Origin: Diadema setosum
Lineage: Eukaryota; Echinodermata; Echinoidea; Diadematoida; Diadematidae
Direction of reading: 5' to 3'
Assembly (NCBI GenBank): GCA_033980235.1
Contig: CM067079.1
Location: forward strand, 24,980,658-25,044,657
Length of the DNA: 64,000 bases
The notes beneath the pieces were generated by a model. The model was given only the letters and a program-made list of their open reading frames with translations, was not told the DNA's origin and searched no databases. Made by a program: the position numbers and the translations under genes. This document shows positions 1-36,952 of the stretch, piece after piece; positions within the stretch are counted from its first letter, which is position 1; each line of letters begins with the position of its first letter.

Positions 1-128
1 TGATGCATAAAAAGATGCAATCAAACACAAGTAAAAAACAACAACAAACAAACATAAGTCAGGTATCAGCCAATCAGAATTGGGTATTCATCTGACTTAT
101 GTTTGATATCAGCTTTGATGCAACAGGG
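1..128 (-). mobile_element. MITE fragment, GGGCCCTGTTGCATC family
   Basis: Ends at GATGCAACAGGGCCC (115-129) and shares CTGATTGGCTGATA-type and CATAAGTCAG segments with the element at 4390-4551. Cut by the left edge of the window. It is in a PEX1 intron. Confidence 0.6.
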
Positions 129-306
129 CCCAGAAGGTACTGGTTCTGATGAATTCATTTAGATGAATCTGTTCAGAAAAAAATTCTGTGCAGTGCCAGG
201 CAGCTTTCACAAATGACCACTATCACACTTTGCCCAAACAAACAAATAACACAAACAAACAAACAAACAGACAAACAAACAAACTATCAAAGCATCCTTG
301 ACTGAC

Positions 307-3300
307 CTTGTCCAGCGGATTAATCTCGAGGCAGGCCTGGAAGAGATGGATGCCCCTGGAGGAGAGCAGGGACTGATGGATGGACTTTTTGGAGGAACAG
401 GTGGCGATGACTCCGATGCGACTCTTCTCGCACACCTCGTTGGTCATTAAGTCCTTCAGAACTGCAGGGATGAAAGGTCAGGGAAGAATTTCTTCATGCA
501 CTGCATCTGACTTCATACAATGTACTGTAAAATCAGAAATGTTTGTGTGCATTTTGATTTTGTGATTTTTTGTGAGAGCCAAGATTTGCAAAATTAAAAT
601 GCATGTGAAAGTTCATGTCTGCACTATATGGATTGAATGCCAGTGGCAATTTGCGAAAATTTCATGCTGTGAAAAAGGCTGTTGGCTCCAATTCATGAAA
701 ATTTCATGCTGCTAAAATATCTTGCTTTACAGAATGGTAGCTATGCACATGCTACATAGACCACTGACCATTGTCCTTATCCTGCTTGTCCAGTTGCCTT
801 TAAACACACTATCTACAGTTTCAGATACCCAGATCATGAATGGAACTTTCATTCACATGTATGCACTAGATTGATTTACAGCTATTAGAAGTCTCCATAA
901 AGATGGTAAGTTCCCTGAAGACAATCAGCATGACTGCACAAATGTGACTGTTTGGGGGGCAGGTCGTTTTCTCTCTAGAGCTGATATGCCTATGAAATAT
1001 CAGAATACTCTATAACCCGTTGAAGACAAGTCCCAAGTACACTCGGGCAGGTGTCTACAGCAAATGTATGTTATAGAAAAATCAGTCCGTCCTCAATGCG
1101 TTAATGGGATGGTCCTAACAATCATGCCTGGATTAAAGGGGTAGTTGACTAAGTAGTCTGTACATGTCAAGAGCAGTTCTTGAAACTAGTAATGAAATAA
1201 AGCTGAAGCAGCATTAGTACCTTGGGCCAGTCGCTGATTGTAGATGGCCTCTGGACCCATTTCTTGCTCGGGCCCCAGTGGGGCCGCTGTCACATGATCC
1301 AAATCGTCCAATAGGACGATGGAGGGTTCCCTCCACGAAGCTTCGTTAAACGCTTCCTCCCATATCTTCCGGATGGCGTCAACTCCTTTTCCTGTGAGCA
1401 ACCAAGAGAACCATGTAATATAAAGCATACTCTCTCTCACATCCATCAATACAACATCTGTTCAGTCTGAATTTAGTACAGAAATGTTGATAACAACTTC
1501 TATTCATCTCAAGGCATTTTGCCACACAATCTAGATAGGCAAGAGATTAACACACATCTAGAACAGAAAGAGGGACAGAAAGTATAGCTCATAAAAAAAA
1601 AAAAACATATGAAGGTGACATCCTGGGCATTCAATACTGGAATTTCCTTTTCAATCAGCATCATAACATATGATTAATCATTTGTGCATTTTCAGTGCCA
1701 ATTTGGTACAGAAAATCCCATAGCCTTGTACACACTGCCCAAAGTCTGCGGAACAGAATGGGATATGGTTTCATTTGGCTGTGGGACGAGATGAAATTGG
1801 GAAAGAGGAGCAGCGTTCCCAACACCGCACTAACCTTTCAGAGAATGACACTCCACGACCTTGATGAAGGCGAGCAGCGGCCACTCCGACGCCTCCTTGC
1901 AGACCGCCCTTGCCAGGGTGCTCTTCCCGCTCCCCCGGGCCCCGCACAGGAGCACACCCCCGTGCCTCTGACCAGGGACTGAGGTGCACAGCTGGCGCCC
2001 CAGGGGCCGGGCGGTCAGGGAAGCTGTCAGGTGCTCCAGAGCCTCCTGACCAACTGCTGACATGATTCTTGAAATGAAAAAAAAAAAAAAAAGAGTACAA
2101 GATTACTCAGATTGAGAAATGCATATAACAATGATATCATAAGAAATGAAAGTTTCATACTCAAAATTTCAGATTGAAGAAGTTATTATAATATGAATTT
2201 TTTTTTTTTTTCCTGGTATTCATATCAAAAGTTTGCATACTTTTATCATTGTTTGTAAATGAATTTTGGAGATAGGTGCAGAAATTCCCCTGACAAAGAA
2301 AAAGAAGATCATGACTGCGGAAGAATTGAATCCAAGCTCAAGACATTTTACTCATCTCAGAAACTCACCCCATCTCTCTCAATCTGTAACCCCTGACAAC
2401 CGCATCCAGTTCATCCACATCCCGTGCAGGAAGTTGCCGTGTCCCATCATCGTTCGTCTTCTCCCTTTTGGGCGGTCTGGGGGCCACGTGCATCTTGGCA
2501 TTCCGGATGACGAACGGGTGTAGCAGGTAGTACGGCTCAACCACAGACTCCTCCACTCCTTGATTCACGGATAGCAGGAACTCACCCGAAAATTCTGTAT
2601 ACCATGTGAAATTAGACACACCACAGAGGAAGTTACTTGCAAACACCTGTGGGATATGCACCGCAAATATCACGGCAAGCATTGACATGTTTTGCCTAAC
2701 CTAATGTCATTTTAACACAAAGGATGCAACTTGAAGATTCAAAAAGTCATGTGTCTGATCTCTTGTATTATACGAAAGATTTCAAGTTGTATGTTGCATT
2801 TTGATCTAGTGTGTGATGGTCATGAGAAATACAGCCATTTTTGATGTCTTCACACAGAGCATTGTAAAATGGCTACCATTCACCCTACCTACACTTTACT
2901 TATACTTAAATGATTTGTTCAGCCTAGAAATCAACAAATTTCAATGTCGTCATTCAAACCAACATGCTATTAGATGCAATTCTCTTTATCTGGTAAGACA
3001 GTAAACTTTATGTGACATGCAAACGTTTTGACAGCCGTATCAAAGAGCCTGATATGAGAATGTCCTCTTTCTATCACTGCCCTTCATTGCTTCCAGCAAA
3101 CAGGAATCCTAAAATCTCCCCTGCCACATTAGCCACTCTACCCATCTTTAAACATTGCTGTAGTCAAAAGGGTTTTGCTGATGTTGTGGTGTCGGTAGCA
3201 GTGATGGTGGTGATGATTGTGGGTGTGGTGATATCATGATGGTGATAATGATGGAGGAGGTGATAGTGGTGTTTGTGTTGGTGGTGGTGACGGTGATATT

Positions 3301-6300
3301 GGTGGTGTTGATGGTGATGATGACGGTGATAATGGCGGTGATGGCAGTGGTGGTGGTGGTAGTGGTGGTGGTTGTGGTAATAGTGGTGGTAGTGGTGGTG
3401 ATGATGGTGATGATGATGATGGTGATGATGGTGATGATGGTGGTGGTGGTGATGATGGCGATGGTGATGGTGGTGGTGGTGGTGGTGGTGCTGATGATGG
3501 TTGTGGCAATGATGATAGTGGTAGTGATTATGGTGGTGGTGGCAATGATGATGGTGATGGTAATGACGATGATGGTGGTGATGGTGGTGGTAATGATGAT
3601 GGTGATGATGGTGATGATGATGATGATGATGACAATGACGATGGTGGTGATGGTGGTGATGGTGGTGGTGGTGATGATGATAATGGTGATAATGATGGCA
3701 ATGATGATGATGATGATGGTGATGGTAATGATATTGGTAATGGTGTTGGTGGTGTTGGTGGGGCTAGAGGTGATGTTAAAGGTGGTAACAATGATGGTGG
3801 TGATGGTAGCAGTGGTATCTAAACCAACAACTCACCAGGTGTGATGGGAAAGCTGAGGAGGTTGCTGTACCGCATGATGGGTATCGGGGAAATCATGCAG
3901 CTAACACATGTCAGCCACTGAGAGAAGGCTCGGAGAATCCGTGTCTCATCCATGTTAACAGCCTGAAAGGAAAGTACAGTTGACATTAATTCTGATGATA
4001 CAGATGCCTACGTGCATTTGTTCTATGAGCTCCATAGAGCATTTGAAATAAGACTGAAGATGCCATTGACATCAACATATCTGGGCACCGTTTCATGAAA
4101 GTTGTCAGCCCTGACAAGTTGTAAGTGTCTGACAATTACCATAGTAACAGTCAGTAACCAGAGCTTTTCAGCCAATCAAAACCAAGGATTTTGCTGAACT
4201 TGTCAGAGACTGACAACTTGTCAGGGCTGACAACTTTCATGAAACGGTGCCCTGGTATCAGCAGATTTGGTAGCACAACATTAACAACAAAACTACTGAC
4301 CTACAGCTAGTAACTGACTTGTTTGGAAAATGAAGTACCGTTCAAAATTCTGCACGACATTCCACATGAGAGCTTCACAAGTAGACCAGGGCCCTGATGC
4401 AATAAAGTTGAGATCAAATATAAGTCAGAAAATCGAATACCTCGTGTAACTCTGTGATTACTCAAATTCTGATTGGCTGGTAGCTGATTTTACGTTATGT
4501 TTGATTTTCTGACTATGTTTGATTGCATCAATTTATGTAACATGGCCCTGGATAGTCATGACTACTTTAGCACTAATCTGCCTTTATTAACATATTTCTC
4601 TCCCGAGAAGGATTTTCTCATGCCTGCTGCAATCACATAATGGAGATATGCTTTACAGCACATGGGTAGAATTTGAGCACATTTTGTCAGTTGCTAAAGA
4701 GAATTGCTAATGACCAATTACAAGAATGACTGCATCAATTCCACTGGTATTACTAACAATGAGTTCCCTTCTGGAGGCTGTAGGTGGCCTTACCAGTTCA
4801 AAGGCGGGAGACAAGGTCAGATCCTGGATGGGAAGGGGTGGATTGACAACCGGCTTGAGCTGGACCCGAGCGGAGAGCTCCAGTCCCATCTGCCTGCGCA
4901 ACAGGTCCGGGATCTGGATATACCACTCGGTGGGCCTCTCCTGGAAGACGGTGGAGGAGTAAGGGTTCCTGGAGTCCTTCTTGCAGTGGGACTTCAGCTC
5001 GTGGCAATGGACTATGATTCTGACGACACAAGATGTCAGTCCCTGCTGCTTCTCACTTTCTGCAGGGCTACTCGCATCACCCTCTGGGGGTTTCCCCTCG
5101 GTGTTTGCTCTGACACCAGTCCTGTTCCCTGCGCCCTGGGCAACCTCTCTCTTGGCCTCGGCCTCCTTCTTGGCTTCTTGAATCAGCTTCTTCTTGAGGT
5201 CCTCATTGATCTCTTTTGGGGATGGCTGCTTCGTCATCCTGGCAAGGAAGGTGACGTACTCCGATGAGGGTACGTTGTCATCGTCCATGTTGGCAGCGTA
5301 CTGCCACAGGAACTTGGAATCTCCCATTGAGCTGAGGTAGACAGTGGTGGGTTGCATGAGATGTGTCAACGAGTCGTCCGGGCTCATCACGGTGGAGCTA
5401 TTCGAGGAGCCGCCTGCATCTCGAGGTTTTACCACGTGGGAGTTCAGGGACATCTGGCGGGTGAAGCGATTGCTGGTTTTCCGGTGCGTCGTCTCTGGAG
5501 ATGCGCTCCGCTTCTGCAACATGTCGCTGGCCTCGCTGATGGAGCTGGACGACATATTGCGAGGAATTCCGGGCGCCTTCCGGCTCCTTCGGTGGTTGAA
5601 CATGGGCTGAACCCGCGCCACGATGCGAACTTCCTTCCAGAACCTCGCTGCCATCTTGAGCCGGGCGTCTTCCTCGTTCGCGCAGTCCTCCCGGAGTCTC
5701 TTCACATCCTCCTCCTTGACGACAAGGGACAGAAGCTTCCTCCACATCCTGTAGGACCAAGGAATAGCGTCGTCCAGGACCAGGGGATCCACTTCCCAAG
5801 GCATGCTGGGAATGCTGCCGGCTTCCGCCTCGCCAGTCACCTGACCCGTGTTGTGGCTCCACACGTGCTCAAAGCTGCTGGAGATGGAGTTCATCGAATC
5901 GAAGTCGCTTATGTAGCCCGACACGGAGGAGCTCCCACTTCCGTCGGAGGATGAGCTGCAGGAACCGGAGTCTGAGCGGGCTTTTGTCTGCAGCGCCGCC
6001 ACACCCGGCCGGATGTCACCCCTGACGGGTGAAGCTGATCTGATGGAGGAGAGGCGATTCTTTGGTGTCACAATCATCTCTGTGTTCTGTTCCAGCCGCA
6101 CACATGGTGCATCTGGCTCAATGGAAGCTGAAGGGGAAAGATCATTAAAGTAAGATAGCATCACAGAAGAATAGCTCTTAGCTTATATATGACGGATTCC
6201 ACATTTTAGGTTGTCCTACATGGTTTAATTGGCACAAAAACATCTTTAACATAACACTTTGAGTTAGGTAACAAATTTCCTGAATGTTTGATTGAAATTC

Positions 6301-9208
6301 AAAAGTTTTACTGCATATTATCCTATCTATCAATCTCAAGTACCACTGAGTTTCTCATTTCACAATAATCCCCATATTTACAACACAACACTCTACCATC
6401 TTTTACTGAAACTTGACAAAGGAAAAATAACAACAAATCATTAAACACGCAAATATAAAGAAAGTACATCATAATACCACCAAAGGCTAGGTATTTCTAC
6501 AAAGACTATCTTCCAACAAATCTGTACTCAGCATCTGGTTAAATATGTTGCTTAATAGCGCACCAACAACTTTGGTAAGTCTTACCAACTTTGATGAATA
6601 TGCACATCTTCTTGTCTATCCACACAGGAAGTACCTGCCCCGCCCACACAACTCTGATCTGATCCAATAAATGTGACTCCACATAAGAAGAATTCAGCTC
6701 CTGAAGGGATAACAAAGGAGATAAACAAAATTAAATGCTTCACCTGAAAAGAAATGTATAATTCTGATGTACATGTCAAGAAATTCTGTGCTGTTGTCAT
6801 GACCAAAAATAAAAAAGTTTTAGCTCACATCATCTCTCTCAAATGAAATGTGATGACTGGTTCTATTTTAGTAATCACCAGAAATAAATATTGAGAATGA
6901 ATAAAATAGCTATTGAGAAAGTGAGGTGTCGAAAGAGAAAAGATAAACTCAATCTGCTATTCTGCTTCTCGTTCAGCTATGAATAGAGTATATTGGAAAA
7001 ACACAACAACAGAAGTTCCATCAAATTAAGACATTAAAATCAAAACAAACAAATAACAGAATTTTAAAGTTGCGTATGTTTTCGCCAAATAAACATGTTG
7101 GTCCACTAGCTGCTCCATTATGCATCAATGAGAGGGAGTGACATGTGTGTATTTTGGTTTGCAACAGATGAGAAAAGCTGCTTAGTTTGCAGCTTCTGAA
7201 GAAGATCAAATCTGAATTGCTACTCACTGACCATAAGCAGAACTTGACAGAGACACTTCAGTTTCACAGTTTAGTAGAAGTTGGGTGATGATACACATAC
7301 ATGTTTCAAATACAAATCTCCGATCAACTGACTGATGAAATGATTAAAATGGATATAATGATTACCTAACTGTAAACAAACACCTAACAATCATACACAC
7401 AGACTTATACAAAGAGCCATCTGACTGTCAAATTGCTGTGAAACATTTTTTTTTTTTTTAAATAACACATTTATGAAGAGTTACAATGTAAGTGCAACAT
7501 ACCAGTATTTCCCAGTCATCCACAGAGGCAGGTTCAACAGTCAACTTGTAGCAAGACCAAACTGAAGTTACAGGTTTCATCAGGACCTAACAAAAGAACA
7601 AAAAAATTAACAAAAACAATAAACATTGGTGGTCTCAACCATGGACTTTACTGTGGCTTGAAGCAACACTTCTGACAACCAAATGGTCTAGAATCGCAAG
7701 TAAAATGCCAAGGTAAATTGGGGTTTGATGTAAATTCAAAACATACATTGCAGAAATAAAAATGACAAATCAGAAAAGGTACATTTCAGGTTCTAGGGTG
7801 AAGAAATATTAATATCGTTCACAATAAGCAACATGGAGGATACTATGCTATTCAAGTAAATTGAAATTTGTAGAGATTATATTCACTCACTCCAGCCACT
7901 GAGAGACTTTGAGTGACAGACAATGAGTGACATACGTTCAAACACTTGGTTGGAAGACACAATGCATGTTTTCCAAAGTCTTATGCAATTAACACAGACA
8001 AACCACAATAAAATCTTTACCAGTGTTTACCAATATTTAACCAAAACAAGATGCAAACCCATATGACTTCAGATTCTTTTTAAATGTTTCTATGGAGTCT
8101 ATCAAATTGGATCCTAAGTAGAAGAGCATTCCAGAGAGACAGGGCTGCAGTAAGTAGAGTCTTTTCTCCAAGAGTTATAGTTCTCTGGACTGTTTTAAAT
8201 TGCTTACAAGAGCAGAGATTTCTGCCAGGAACATATTTTGAGACAAGGTTTTGCAAGTATTGTGGAGTCAAACAATGTACTATTTTCCATGCGTGGAGCA
8301 GAATTTATTTTTTTTTTTCTTTTAGAAACTGGTAGCCAGTGAAGACTTGTAAGGACTGGGGCAATGTTAGAAAAGCGAGATGTTCCACTGAGGACCCACG
8401 TGACAGAAGTTTGAGCGAAAAAAAATGAACACCACAATTACCTCCTGTCCATGTCTGAGACCAAGCTTGGCTCCCAGCAGGCCGTTGATCTGGATCGCGA
8501 CATCGCCATGGGATGCCCCTGGTGGGGAGCGGCTGACCTCTCCAGCCCAGCTCAGGTACCCCTTGCCATTCTCCCCCCATTGGATCTCAAAGGTAGACAC
8601 CTGTGAAGGTGATTAATGGCAGTCACTTCGCTTTATGGTATATCTGCCATTTACGAGCAGGTAAACTTTATTAACAAGTACAATTCCTAGCACAACTGCA
8701 ACACTATTAATTAAGTCACATCAAATTACATTTCACAGTCCCTAACTTGGAATTTGGAAAGGCCTACGGGCTCCCTCCTCACACTTCTTCTTCTTCTTCT
8801 TTCTTCCTTGTATACTAAAATGTATCTACCACCTTGCTTTTAAAGTAAAGGAAGGCAAGCTTAATTAAGAGGACAAATAGGAACTTCACTGAAAATGAAC
8901 TGTCACCAAAAATAAAAAAATGTTTCAATGTTTTAAAATAATTTTATTCAATCTCTAATGCAATGGTCTGATGTCTTTGCTAGAAATACATTGTTATGCC
9001 TACCCCCTCCCCCATCAAAGCAAGAGAAAGAGAGACGGGGGAGAAAGAAGACTTTAGATGAAGAAAGACTCATGTCATAAGGACCAAGCTATAAAAATGC
9101 ACTTGCCTCTTTCCGTCTGTACTCGTGCGCCCATGAGCTGGGAAGACTCATGAAACAGTTCTTGGCAGAACCAAAGTCCACCGTTGCTATCTTCGTTGTG
9201 CCAAACAT
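307..9208 (-). CDS. PEX1: Peroxisome biogenesis factor 1 (AAA+ ATPase), 5' part; 3' end beyond window
   Basis: PEX1 pairs with PEX6 in the peroxisomal AAA+ complex that extracts the PEX5 import receptor from the peroxisome membrane. Exons in transcription order: 9208-9107, 8600-8442, 7586-7503, 6700-6586, 6127-4794, 3962-3836, 2594-2369, 2067-1835, 1391-1221, 461-307. All ten join in frame, giving about 902 residues. Residues 1-155 match the PEX1 N-domain (LLDQIRVVW, LPVWIDKK). Exon 5 is a 444-codon, Ser/acidic-rich linker, longer than in human PEX1. The first AAA+ domain follows, with Walker A GARGSGKST near residues 758-766 and Walker B IVLLDDLD near 818-825. The second AAA+ domain is not in the window, so the gene is cut by the left edge, not broken. 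Intron 1 has a GC donor; the other visible donors are GT. It is divergent from CUL4. Start chosen because the Met-initiated exon aligns with the human N terminus. Confidence 0.95.
523..734 (+). mobile_element. MITE, TACTGTAAAACC family
   Basis: Begins TACTGTAAAATCAGAAATG and ends CTTGCTTTACAGAA. The body carries TTGAATGCCAGTGGCAATTT and GGCTGTTGGCTCCAATTC. Other copies sit at 18021, 48527 and 54887 (reverse), with diverged copies at 22028 (split) and 36427. In PEX1 intron 9. Confidence 0.8.
1016..1100 (-). mobile_element. Short MITE, CCCGTTGAGGACG family
   Basis: About 85 bp with ends CCCGTTGAAGAC and GTCCTCAATGCG, and a flanking TTAA on the right (1101-1104; ATAA on the left). It is an inverted-orientation relative of the copy at 35042-35126. 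In PEX1 intron 9. Confidence 0.65.
3180..3815. repeat. Long (GGT/GAT)n compound microsatellite
   Basis: About 640 bp of GTGGTGATGATG-type trinucleotide repeat, stop-free on both strands over long stretches and therefore a source of spurious open frames (poly-Val/Met, poly-Ser/Pro). It occupies PEX1 intron 6 and ends about 20 nt from the exon 6 donor (exon ends at 3836). Confidence 0.95.
4083..4252. mobile_element. Palindromic MITE, GGGCACCGTTTCATG ends
   Basis: Terminal inverted repeats of about 40 bp: GGGCACCGTTTCATGAAAGT at the left and its complement at 4231-4252, around a short AT-rich core. In PEX1 intron 5. Confidence 0.85.
4390..4551. mobile_element. MITE, GGGCCCTGATGCAAT ends
   Basis: Starts GGGCCCTGATGCAAT and ends with the near-complement ATGTAACATGGCCCT. 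The internal segments ATAAGTCAGAAAATC and TTCTGATTGGCTGGTAG match the fragment at window positions 1-128. In PEX1 intron 5. Confidence 0.7.
8075..8425 (-). pseudogene. Decayed LINE reverse-transcriptase 3' end (CR1/L2-like)
   Basis: Two overlapping minus-strand frames give APVLTSLHWLPV and then PQYLQNLVSKYVPGR and LSLWNALLLRIQFDRL, in the order found at the C terminus of CR1/L2-like LINE reverse transcriptases (LHWLPV, PxYL, LWNxLP). A frame break with an A/T-rich insertion near 8310 separates them. It lies in PEX1 intron 2 in the same orientation as the gene. Fragment only and not active. Confidence 0.7.
8601..9106 (-). other. GC-AG intron (PEX1 intron 1)
   Basis: Exon 1 ends AAAGAG followed by GCAAGT, the standard form of the rare GC donor, and the acceptor before exon 2 is CAG at 8601-8603. 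The nearest GT is four bases further on, shifts the frame, and is not a good donor. The join gives RRKE-VSTFEIQW, which aligns with the human PEX1 N-domain. The intron holds only low-complexity pyrimidine runs and no recognisable repeat. Confidence 0.75.
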
Positions 9209-9986
9209 CTTTCCCCCAGTCTTTCATGTACTGCATTTACACTGTCAGAGCATCATCATGTGCCTAGTGTAGATCATCCCTCACAGAACGGTCCCGCAAG
9301 GACTGTGAGAAAACGTGCTCCAGTAATGGCTCTTCTCATCTCATGTCGTGGTCTGGATGGTGAGGGTAACAATGGTAATTCAATGTCTTTATCATTCTTT
9401 TTCAATTCCTGAATACCGACTCTTCCTTTTGCACCAATAATTTTCATAACATTATGGATTACAACATGCATGTGGCTGGATGGCAAAGACACACACATGT
9501 GGCTGTATACACTGCATATAAAAACTTACAAAAAGTGATATCAACAAGTAGAACAAAGTCTGACTGAAATTTTGCTAATTTTTAAAGCTTTAATGAATAC
9601 CATATCATTACAAATGCATAACAATTTTATCATAATGATATCATCATAGCACTTGTCTAGCCAGGACAAACTAGGTCCAATGTACAAAAGGTACAGTGTA
9701 TTGACATGACATTGCAGCTGTTTACTATTTGTGTGTGTGTATGTAGCTGGACTAGATCTTTAGAGCTCTACCTGTCTAGACTGACAAAAATAATTTAATC
9801 TAAAGTTCAACACTCTGAAAACTAATGACATTGGCATATTTGTCATTAACCATTGCCTTGATAGCTGACATATCCAGCTAATGCTGTGTAGGCATGGGTC
9901 TAAATTATCTGAGTAGTCCGAAGGCCAGACCTGATACGGCGGTAACTCAGATAGAGGGTGCCATTTAGTACATGCAATTCAATCAA

Positions 9987-10054
9987 ACCAAGAGAAGTTT
10001 GCATCCTTTTTCTAAAACAGACCAAGAGAAGTTTGCATCCTTTTTCTTAAACAG
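9987..10054. repeat. 34-bp tandem duplication
   Basis: ACCAAGAGAAGTTTGCATCC plus its following 14 bases occurs twice back to back (9987-10020, 10021-10054) with about two differences. It lies about 0.8 kb upstream of the PEX1 start codon. Confidence 0.85.
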
Positions 10055-11047
10055 CAAAGATGAATATACACAGACTAAGAGTGGGGAAAGTATAATATGA
10101 ACTATAATTTTTGGATTATTAACAAGCACAATGTTGCCTGTGTGTAGAATCTGCAGCTACAATGTACGAGAACCTGAAACCACGGAACAAATTCTGAAGC
10201 ATAAAGCTACTAAAGGGTATGAATCCCAACAGAAAATATTGAGTAATGTCTTTCAGATTCCTAATGACCAACTTGTTCTACGAACTGTACTTAAAAAAGT
10301 GTGAAACAAACTCAACTTTTAGCTGTCATTGAAACGTGACGTATTTATTTGTATACTGTTTTACAGGATATTGACACAAATGGTTTCATACATGTAACTC
10401 TGCTGGAATTCACAGGCAAATGAGGTCAAACTACTTTGTAACACTGCACATTCCTGTCATTTATGAAGCAATATCTGATTAATGAAAATTGAAATTATAT
10501 TGATGAACATCCGCTAGCCTAGAAGAGTTCATATGAATATTTTTACTGAAAAAAGAATGAAAATGAATTTGTTTTGGTGTTTATATTATCAGATATCTGC
10601 TTCACCATATAATGTCATTGTCTTAGTACGTCTTGAGCAGAGTGCATTACCATTGCATTGACAAACGAGTGGTCTATGCATTTACGCTACATACATTATT
10701 ATATAAATGTCAGGTCACAATTGTGTATTTTAGCAACCGAGATCATGGAGATCAGATGCGAGCGCGAGAAGCCTGCTCAAGCTCAACATACCGAGCCAGG
10801 CTAGGCTGACCCTCTTTTCCTTTTCTGCACGGGGTGCTCTTGCTCTCTCTAGTGCCAGAATATTATTTCACTGTGATTTTTTTTTTTTTTTTTTTTTTTT
10901 TTTGTGGTTGTTGAAAATAGCTGTTTGCATGTGAATCAATTGCCGAATCAGTGCGAATTGGCTCAGGCCCACCGGTATATTGTGCCCATCACATATTCAA
11001 CCTTGAATTGAAATTACTGAAGCGCATTTAAGCAGCAGCAGCAGTAA

Positions 11048-11701
11048 CTACACGCAGCCGCTGTCGCGAAGCGACGCGGCTGCACCTCTATTCCTTCGCA
11101 GACGTTGTCATTTTTCAGTGTGGTTGTGCGACTCCTTCATGAATATCTTTATTAATCGTGGAAAACTAAAATACAAGGAATTATCGTAATCTATGATAAT
11201 CATTCAATAATCGGTATGCGATTTTTTGTTTAATTATGTCAAAAACTCACCGAAATCTGTGGCTGAAATCAGGTCTGTAAACGTCCTTATTGCTTCACTC
11301 CTCATCTGCGTGTTATTTGAATGGCATTCACTCCCGTATACTACAACGTACAACGTAGGTAGTCGGAGAGCTAGGGGGCGCCTCTCCGACTACCTACGTT
11401 GTACGTTGTAGTATACGAGAGTGAATGCCATTCAAATAACACGCAGATGAGGAGTGAAGCAATAAGGACGTTTACAGACCTGATTTCAGCCATAGATTTC
11501 AATGAGTTTTTGACGTAATTAAACAAAAAATCGCATACCGATTATTGAATGATTATCATAGATTACGATAATTCCTTTTATTTTAGTTTTCCACGATTAA
11601 TAAAGATATTCATGAAGGAGTCGCATAACCACACTGAAAAATGACAACGTCTGCGAAGGAATTAGAGGTGCAGCCGCTGTCGCTACAGCGGCTGCGTGTA
11701 G
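11048..11701. mobile_element. Large near-perfect palindrome (foldback element)
   Basis: Two arms of about 320 bp mirror each other with only scattered mismatches around a centre near 11,370 (CGGAGAGCTAGGGGGCGCC). The outer ends are CTACACGCAGCCGCTGT on the left and its reverse complement on the right. Both sit beside CAG-repeat DNA (GCAGCAGCAG left, CTACAGCAGCAGCAG right), which may be target duplication or the pre-existing microsatellite. Each outer end also contains a small GC-rich hairpin. No coding capacity. Probably a foldback/MITE-type transposon; a local inverted duplication is the alternative. Confidence 0.75.
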
Positions 11702-12376
11702 CTACAGCAGCAGCAGCAACAACAACAACAATAACAACATAGGGTGAAAAACTCTCATAGTAGAGTTATCTACGTCTTGTGCTTGGTTCTACCTTTTATA
11801 AATAAATCACCACTTTGACACCAGCATCCAGGCATAAACATCAACTGAAGCATATCAGCTTACATACATCCCAACGTGTGGGACTACATAAGGAATTTCA
11901 CAACAATCAGTGCTAGTAGGCCCTACCGGTGTTTTTCAATAAATAACCATGATTACACAAAATGCCAGCATCATCTTCCAAGATCACATTCCCTAAAAAT
12001 ATGTTTAATCTCAGTAAATATTCCGATATAACATACAATATACATACAGTTCGGAGAAGGTGAATTTCAATACGAGTTCTCTTGCAAAACAGTGGTATAA
12101 ACTCTATCCGGTTCAACAACCTTTTTCTTTGAGCTGGTACTAATTTTCTTGCACAGACTGTGTCAGTGGTATCGACTGCACAAAGAATGGTGAAGTGAGT
12201 TTATTCTCGCACGCGTTTCTGTACGTGACATGCAATCGACATTTGACATGTCTTCCCAGAGTTCCGTACGTGCTGCCATATTGCCAGTGCACAGGTGAAA
12301 CTTTGTGTTTGCAAAGTGATAACAAGGTCCGAATCTTAAAACTTTCGTCGCAAATTCGACAATTTCAAGGTGATGC

Positions 12377-36952
<24,576 letters not shown>

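Larger units (their letters stand above)
9209..12376. other. Intergenic region between divergent PEX1 and CUL4
   Basis: These 3.2 kb separate the two start codons and should hold both promoters and 5' untranslated exons. No convincing TATA box is visible. Contents: a 34-bp tandem duplication at 9987-10054, a poly-T tract near 10880-10902, and the 654-bp palindrome at 11048-11701. The stretch from about 11,760 to 12,376 shows no repeat and is the likeliest site of the CUL4 5' end. Confidence 0.6.

Noticed and set aside
3236..3844. 202-codon open frame rich in Val and Met
   Set aside because: It is the translation of the GGT/GAT microsatellite; the opposite strand is equally open as Ser/Pro.
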